A DNA stretch of 18,334 nucleotides from UBA1732 sp045114455. Its GTDB lineage: Bacteria > Verrucomicrobiota > Lentisphaeria > Victivallales > UBA1829. Location of the stretch: the NCBI GenBank assembly GCA_045114455.1, contig JBGUKN010000084.1:1-18334 (forward strand). The letters run 5' to 3'. Shown one piece after another: positions 15,290 to 18,334 of the stretch. Below the pieces are notes generated by a model. It was not told the origin of the DNA. It searched no databases and was given only the letters and a program-made list of their open reading frames with translations. Position 1 is the stretch's first letter. Every line of letters starts with the position of its first letter. Position numbers and translations under genes: made by a program.

Positions 15290-15315
15290 TTCAAGGTTTA
15301 CATGTGCATTCAGAA

Positions 15316-15369
15316 TTAACAAAAAACTAACAAAGCCTTAACCCGAATCTGACAAACAGCATCTATATT
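15316..15369 (+). promoter_or_regulatory. Pho-box-like array and -10 of the phosphate transporter
   Basis: Four hexamers occur at an exact 11-bp period: TTAACA (15316), CTAACA (15327), TTAACC (15338) and CTGACA (15349). This matches the tandem direct-repeat layout of binding sites for PhoB/PhoP-type regulators, one dimer covering two repeats on one DNA face. A TATATT -10 follows at 15364-15369, 9 bp after the last unit. The -35 position lacks a good hexamer, as in activator-dependent Pho promoters. A PhoB-type gene lies two genes downstream, so the site is probably its target. Confidence 0.72.
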
Positions 15370-15400
15370 GTCTTGTAACAAAAACAGATAAGGAGAATTC

Positions 15401-17083
15401 ATGCTATTTGTCAACGCACTTGGCGGTCTCGCGCTGTTCCTGTTCGGGATGAAACTGATGAGCAGCGGACTGCAAAAAGCTGCAGGGAAAAAAATGAGGA
15501 GCGTTCTGCGGTTTTTCTCATCCAACCGGTTCGCAGGCATTCTTTCCGGGAGCATCGTCACCGCGGTCACGCAATCGTCGAGCGTCACGACCGTCATGCT
15601 CATCGGGTTCATCAATGCCGGTCTTCTGACCCTTCAGCAATCCATCGGGATCATTTTCGGAGCCAATATCGGATCGACCATCACGGTGCAGCTGATCGCG
15701 TTCAAGATCGCCGTGATCATTATGCCGTCCATCATTCTGGGGCTGGCATTGAGCTATTTCAGGAACGAAAAGATCATGCAGCTGGGAGAAACGATCCTCG
15801 GTCTAGGATTGCTTTTCCTCGGAATGGAGATCATGAGCAGCGAACTGAAACAACTGGCTGAATACCCTGCATTCGTTTCCTCGTTTCAAATGTTCGAATG
15901 CGCTCCGGGAACGAACGGTATCATTCCGCTTGGTTCCCTGTTCGGCGCGATCGGGATCGGGCTGGTCGCCACCATAATCGTTCAGAGCAGTTCCGCCTGT
16001 ATCGGAATCGTGTTTGCGCTCAGCGCAAGCGGCATCATGGATCTGTACACCGCTGTCGGGATCCTGCTGGGAACCAATATCGGAACGACGATCACGGGGC
16101 AGCTGGCGGCGATGACCGCGAACCGGGTGGCGAGGCAGGCCGCTCTAGCCCATACGCTGTTCAATGTGATCGGGGTCTTGATCGCAGTTGCATCTTTTCT
16201 GATCCCGTGGGGGAATGAACCCGCCTTCTTTCATTTCGTACGGGCGATTTCCGGCAGCGGTTCGCTGCAGCGCCAGATCGCGAATGCCCATACCTTGTTC
16301 AACGTGGCCACGACTCTGCTGCTGATCCCGTTCAGTTCCCTGCTGGTGAAGCTCTGCGAGCTGATCATCCCGCTGAAACAGGACACCGTCAAGTATGTCA
16401 GGCTGGAACCGCACCTGCTGAATACGCCCGCGATCGCGCTGTCCCAGACGGCGGCCGAACTGAGGAAGATGCTGAAACGGGCATGGAAGATGACGGATAT
16501 CGCGCTGAACATCTACGGGCATAACGACGAACACAACCAGGAACGGGTCAGGACCCTGCCGCAGAGGGAAGATGAGATCGACTCCCGGCAGAAAGCCATC
16601 GCGAACTATCTGACGGCGCTTATGCTGAAACCGCTTGTTCCGCGCGAAAGCCGTCAGATCCCCGTCCTGATCCACTGTTCCAACGATGCCGAGAAAATCG
16701 GGGATTATGCCATGGAGCTCCGCGACCTGATGGAGAGGATCACATCGGACGGGATTCAGTTCAGCGAACAAGCGGAAAGCGAATTGGAACAGCTGCACCG
16801 GACGCTGGAAGATCTTGTAAAATGCGCCGTCGATCTCATCAAGGAAAACCACACGCAGAACCCGGAAACCGCCCATGCGATTCACGCCGAACTCCAGAAG
16901 ATGCTGGACGAGACCGAGCTGACCCATATGAACCGGCTTTACGAGGGGAAATGCGTGATCCGGAACGGCGTTCTGTTTATGGAAGTATTGGAAATCATCC
17001 GCAAGATCGAGCGGCATGTGTTCAATATAGCGGAACGCGCAGGAGATTTCTACGGGAAACTTCCCCGATACCGGTTGAAATAA
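15401..17083 (+). CDS. Na+/phosphate cotransporter family protein with PhoU-like C-terminus
   Basis: This 560-residue inner-membrane protein imports, or possibly exports, phosphate with sodium. Two inverted-topology repeats are visible, each with the signature QSSS (58-61 in TAVTQSSSVTTVML, 195-198 in TIIVQSSSACIGIV) followed by GANIGSTIT (87-95) and GTNIGTTIT (224-232). AHTLFNV occurs twice (250-256 and 296-302). Residues ~345-560 are soluble and helical, resembling a PhoU domain, as in YjbB/NptA-like proteins. The start has an AAGGAG site 5 nt upstream and lies behind a four-unit Pho-box-like array. The phoB-type gene starts 38 bp after its stop, so transporter and regulator genes form a locus. 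Confidence 0.93.
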   Translation: MLFVNALGGLALFLFGMKLMSSGLQKAAGKKMRSVLRFFSSNRFAGILSGSIVTAVTQSSSVTTVMLIGFINAGLLTLQQSIGIIFGANIGSTITVQLIAFKIAVIIMPSIILGLALSYFRNEKIMQLGETILGLGLLFLGMEIMSSELKQLAEYPAFVSSFQMFECAPGTNGIIPLGSLFGAIGIGLVATIIVQSSSACIGIVFALSASGIMDLYTAVGILLGTNIGTTITGQLAAMTANRVARQAALAHTLFNVIGVLIAVASFLIPWGNEPAFFHFVRAISGSGSLQRQIANAHTLFNVATTLLLIPFSSLLVKLCELIIPLKQDTVKYVRLEPHLLNTPAIALSQTAAELRKMLKRAWKMTDIALNIYGHNDEHNQERVRTLPQREDEIDSRQKAIANYLTALMLKPLVPRESRQIPVLIHCSNDAEKIGDYAMELRDLMERITSDGIQFSEQAESELEQLHRTLEDLVKCAVDLIKENHTQNPETAHAIHAELQKMLDETELTHMNRLYEGKCVIRNGVLFMEVLEIIRKIERHVFNIAERAGDFYGKLPRYRLK

Positions 17084-17103
17084 ACGGGACAAGGTGATAT
17101 AAT
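17075..17103 (+). promoter_or_regulatory. Internal promoter for the PhoB-type regulator
   Basis: TTGAAA (17075-17080) and TATAAT (17098-17103) are spaced by an ideal 17 bp. The -35 overlaps the last codons of the transporter gene. Transcription would begin near 17110, leaving a leader of only about 12 nt that consists essentially of the AAGGAAA ribosome binding site. Confidence 0.72.
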
Positions 17104-17121
17104 AAAACAAAAGGAAATAAC

Positions 17122-17823
17122 ATGCCGCAGAAAACGATCCTGATCATAGACGACGAAGAACCCATCCGCGTGCTGCTGAAGCTGACCTTGCAGTCCGCGG
17201 GATACGATTCCGTGCTGGAAGCATCCAACGGAGAGGACGGTCTCGCCCTTGCCATGCGTTATAAGCCGGACCTGATCCTGCTGGACCTGATGCTCCCCGG
17301 AATGGACGGACTGAGCGTCTGCCGTCGCCTGAAGTCCTCGCCGGACACGCGGATGATCCCGATCATCATGCTGACGGCGAAAAGCGACGAATCCGATATC
17401 GTCATCGGACTGGAAATGGGCGCGAACGATTATATTACCAAGCCGTTCAACCGGAAAGTCCTGACGGCGCGAATCCGCACGCAATTCAGGATCGCGGAAC
17501 AGCAGGACCAGTCGCAGGTGCTTCAGGTCTCCGGCCTGACCCTCAACAAAGAGCAGCACCGGGTCACCGTTTTCGGAGAAACCGTCGCGCTGACATTCAG
17601 CGAATTCGAGATCCTCGAACTTCTTTCGGCGCATCCGGGACGCGCCTTCACCCGAGGACAGATCATCCGCCGGATCAAGGGGGAAGACTACCCGGTCACG
17701 GACCGCGCGGTCGACGTGCAGATCGTCAATCTGCGCAGGAAACTCGGCAAATGGGGCACGGCGCACATCGAGACGATCCGCGGGATCGGATACCGTCTCA
17801 CGCCGGAGGAAATCGTCCGATGA
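17122..17823 (+). CDS. phoB: PhoB-type OmpR-family response regulator
   Basis: This 233-residue regulator has a receiver domain (1-~122): acidic pair Asp10-Asp11, phospho-acceptor Asp55 in LILLDLMLPGMDG, Thr85 in MLTAK and Lys107 in ITKPF. An OmpR/PhoB winged-helix DNA-binding domain (~135-230) follows, with LTFSEFEILELLSAHPGRAFTRGQII and VDVQIVNLRRKLG...IETIRGIGYRL. Such proteins bind tandem direct repeats when phosphorylated and activate phosphate-starvation genes. Assignment to phosphate control rests on the adjacent phosphate transporter and the 11-bp-period array upstream of it. The stop overlaps the kinase start (ATGA). A good promoter just upstream may allow expression independent of the transporter. 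Confidence 0.9.
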   Translation: MPQKTILIIDDEEPIRVLLKLTLQSAGYDSVLEASNGEDGLALAMRYKPDLILLDLMLPGMDGLSVCRRLKSSPDTRMIPIIMLTAKSDESDIVIGLEMGANDYITKPFNRKVLTARIRTQFRIAEQQDQSQVLQVSGLTLNKEQHRVTVFGETVALTFSEFEILELLSAHPGRAFTRGQIIRRIKGEDYPVTDRAVDVQIVNLRRKLGKWGTAHIETIRGIGYRLTPEEIVR

Positions 17824-18334
17824 GGAACGAATCCTCCGTTTCTTCCGGAAGGGGCAAAGAGTATCTTCTGGTCCGTCTTCCCCTGATCCTGATGCTCGTC
17901 ATGGATCTTCTGCTGCTCGCCGCATGGTGGGGTGAAAATCATTTCAGGCAGGTCCTCGATCAGGAAGTCATGAAGAACCTGGCGCAGAAAGCGGACCTGA
18001 CGTCTTCCGTCATCCGGGACAGGCTTCTGGCGGGAGATACCGAATCCGCGATCCAGTTCTGCCGCGATTTCGACAACCGCATCTTCCGGATCACGCTGAT
18101 CTCTCCGCAGGGAACCGTGCTTGCGGACACTACCCCGAGCCATCTCGCCTTCGACAATCATTCCGGCCGCAGCGAATTCCAGACGGCAAAGAGCGGGAAG
18201 ATCGGCTTTGCCAGAAGATACAGCGAGACCTTGAACGAGCAAATGATCTATTACGCGGTTCCGGTGCAGACTCCGCAGGGGCTGTATGTCATCCGTTTTG
18301 CGCAGGAAGACTTTCCGTATATCGAAATCTTTCC
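17820..18334 (+). CDS. phoR: PhoR-type sensor histidine kinase, N-terminal part (cut by window edge)
   Basis: The frame is open for 171 codons from an ATG overlapping the phoB-type stop to the window edge. A short cytoplasmic N-terminus precedes a transmembrane helix (~16-37, YLLVRLPLILMLVMDLLLLAAWW). A sensor region follows whose sequence (ITLISPQGTVLADTTPSHLAFDNHSGRSEF) resembles the extracytoplasmic PAS-like domain of Gram-positive-type PhoR/WalK kinases. The second membrane helix, phospho-acceptor His and ATPase domain lie beyond the window, so the kinase identity is inferred from this domain and the 4-bp overlap with the regulator gene. Confidence 0.82.
   Translation, partial: MRNESSVSSGRGKEYLLVRLPLILMLVMDLLLLAAWWGENHFRQVLDQEVMKNLAQKADLTSSVIRDRLLAGDTESAIQFCRDFDNRIFRITLISPQGTVLADTTPSHLAFDNHSGRSEFQTAKSGKIGFARRYSETLNEQMIYYAVPVQTPQGLYVIRFAQEDFPYIEIF

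Larger units (their letters stand above)
14976..15315. other. Repeat-bearing, AT-richer intergenic segment
   Basis: No plausible gene is seen between the tRNA terminator and the Pho-box-like array. The composition is more AT-rich than the genes around it. It contains two inverted-repeat-bounded segments of 103 and 105 bp, four copies of GTGTCA (15015, 15103, 15277, and inverted at 15192) and several GCTCAAA words (15071, 15127, 15220). It may be a regulatory region for the phosphate locus, a decayed mobile segment, or both. Confidence 0.6.

Noticed and set aside
14860..15400. CRISPR array or integron attC sites among the repeats downstream of the tRNA
   Set aside because: Repeats are inverted or irregularly spaced rather than regular direct repeats with unique spacers, and no R-box core (GTTRRRY) or cas/integrase gene is present.

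Overview
The window is GC-rich (roughly 60%), densely packed bacterial chromosomal DNA with AT-rich intergenic gaps. Canonical Shine-Dalgarno sites, sigma70-like promoters, a lipoprotein signal peptide and an exported protein with calcium-loop repeats point to a Gram-negative bacterium. The mix of an HflK-like protein with extra membrane helices, a thrombospondin-type-3-like exported protein and a GH127-type arabinofuranosidase suggests a PVC-superphylum member, perhaps Lentisphaerota (Victivallis-like). That placement is an inference from gene content only.

Layout. (1) 1-891, minus: N-terminal 297 codons of transketolase. (2) 1184-3630, plus: three tandem paralogues, each an N-terminal double-CxxC zinc ribbon, a disordered linker and a C-terminal CD225/dispanin-like two-helix membrane domain, followed by a DUF2752 membrane protein. 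(3) 3645-4493, minus: two orphan membrane proteins. (4) 4713-6653, plus: an HflK-like SPFH/band-7 protein with six extra transmembrane helices. Regions 2-4 form a cluster of poorly characterised membrane proteins. (5) 6723-11037, plus: a tight housekeeping operon with an RhlB-type DEAD-box helicase, a SpoU/TrmH RNA methyltransferase, an NAD kinase-like protein, stand-alone CoaB and a class I methyltransferase. The last codons of that methyltransferase run into an array of hairpins (10993-11113), one of them REP-like with a GTAG head. (6) 11134-12177, minus: exported protein with calcium-loop motifs. (7) 12437-14335, minus: GH127/GH146-type lipoprotein with a clear terminator and a candidate operator about 355 bp upstream of its start. 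(8) 14860-14935, plus: tRNA-Phe(GAA) with its own promoter and terminator. (9) 14976-15400: an AT-richer segment with inverted repeats and two copies of a 13-mer also found inside the tRNA, ending in a four-unit, 11-bp-period Pho-box-like array. (10) 15401-18334, plus: Na+/phosphate cotransporter with a PhoU-like tail, PhoB-type regulator and the start of a PhoR-type kinase.

How they work together. Region 10 reads as a self-contained phosphate-response unit: transporter, sensor and regulator, with the regulator's likely binding array directly upstream of the transporter. Region 5 combines RNA metabolism with NADP and CoA synthesis. The most novel-looking parts are the zinc-ribbon/dispanin triplet with DUF2752, the hairpin array at the methyltransferase 3' end, and the repeat-rich interval between the tRNA and the phosphate locus.
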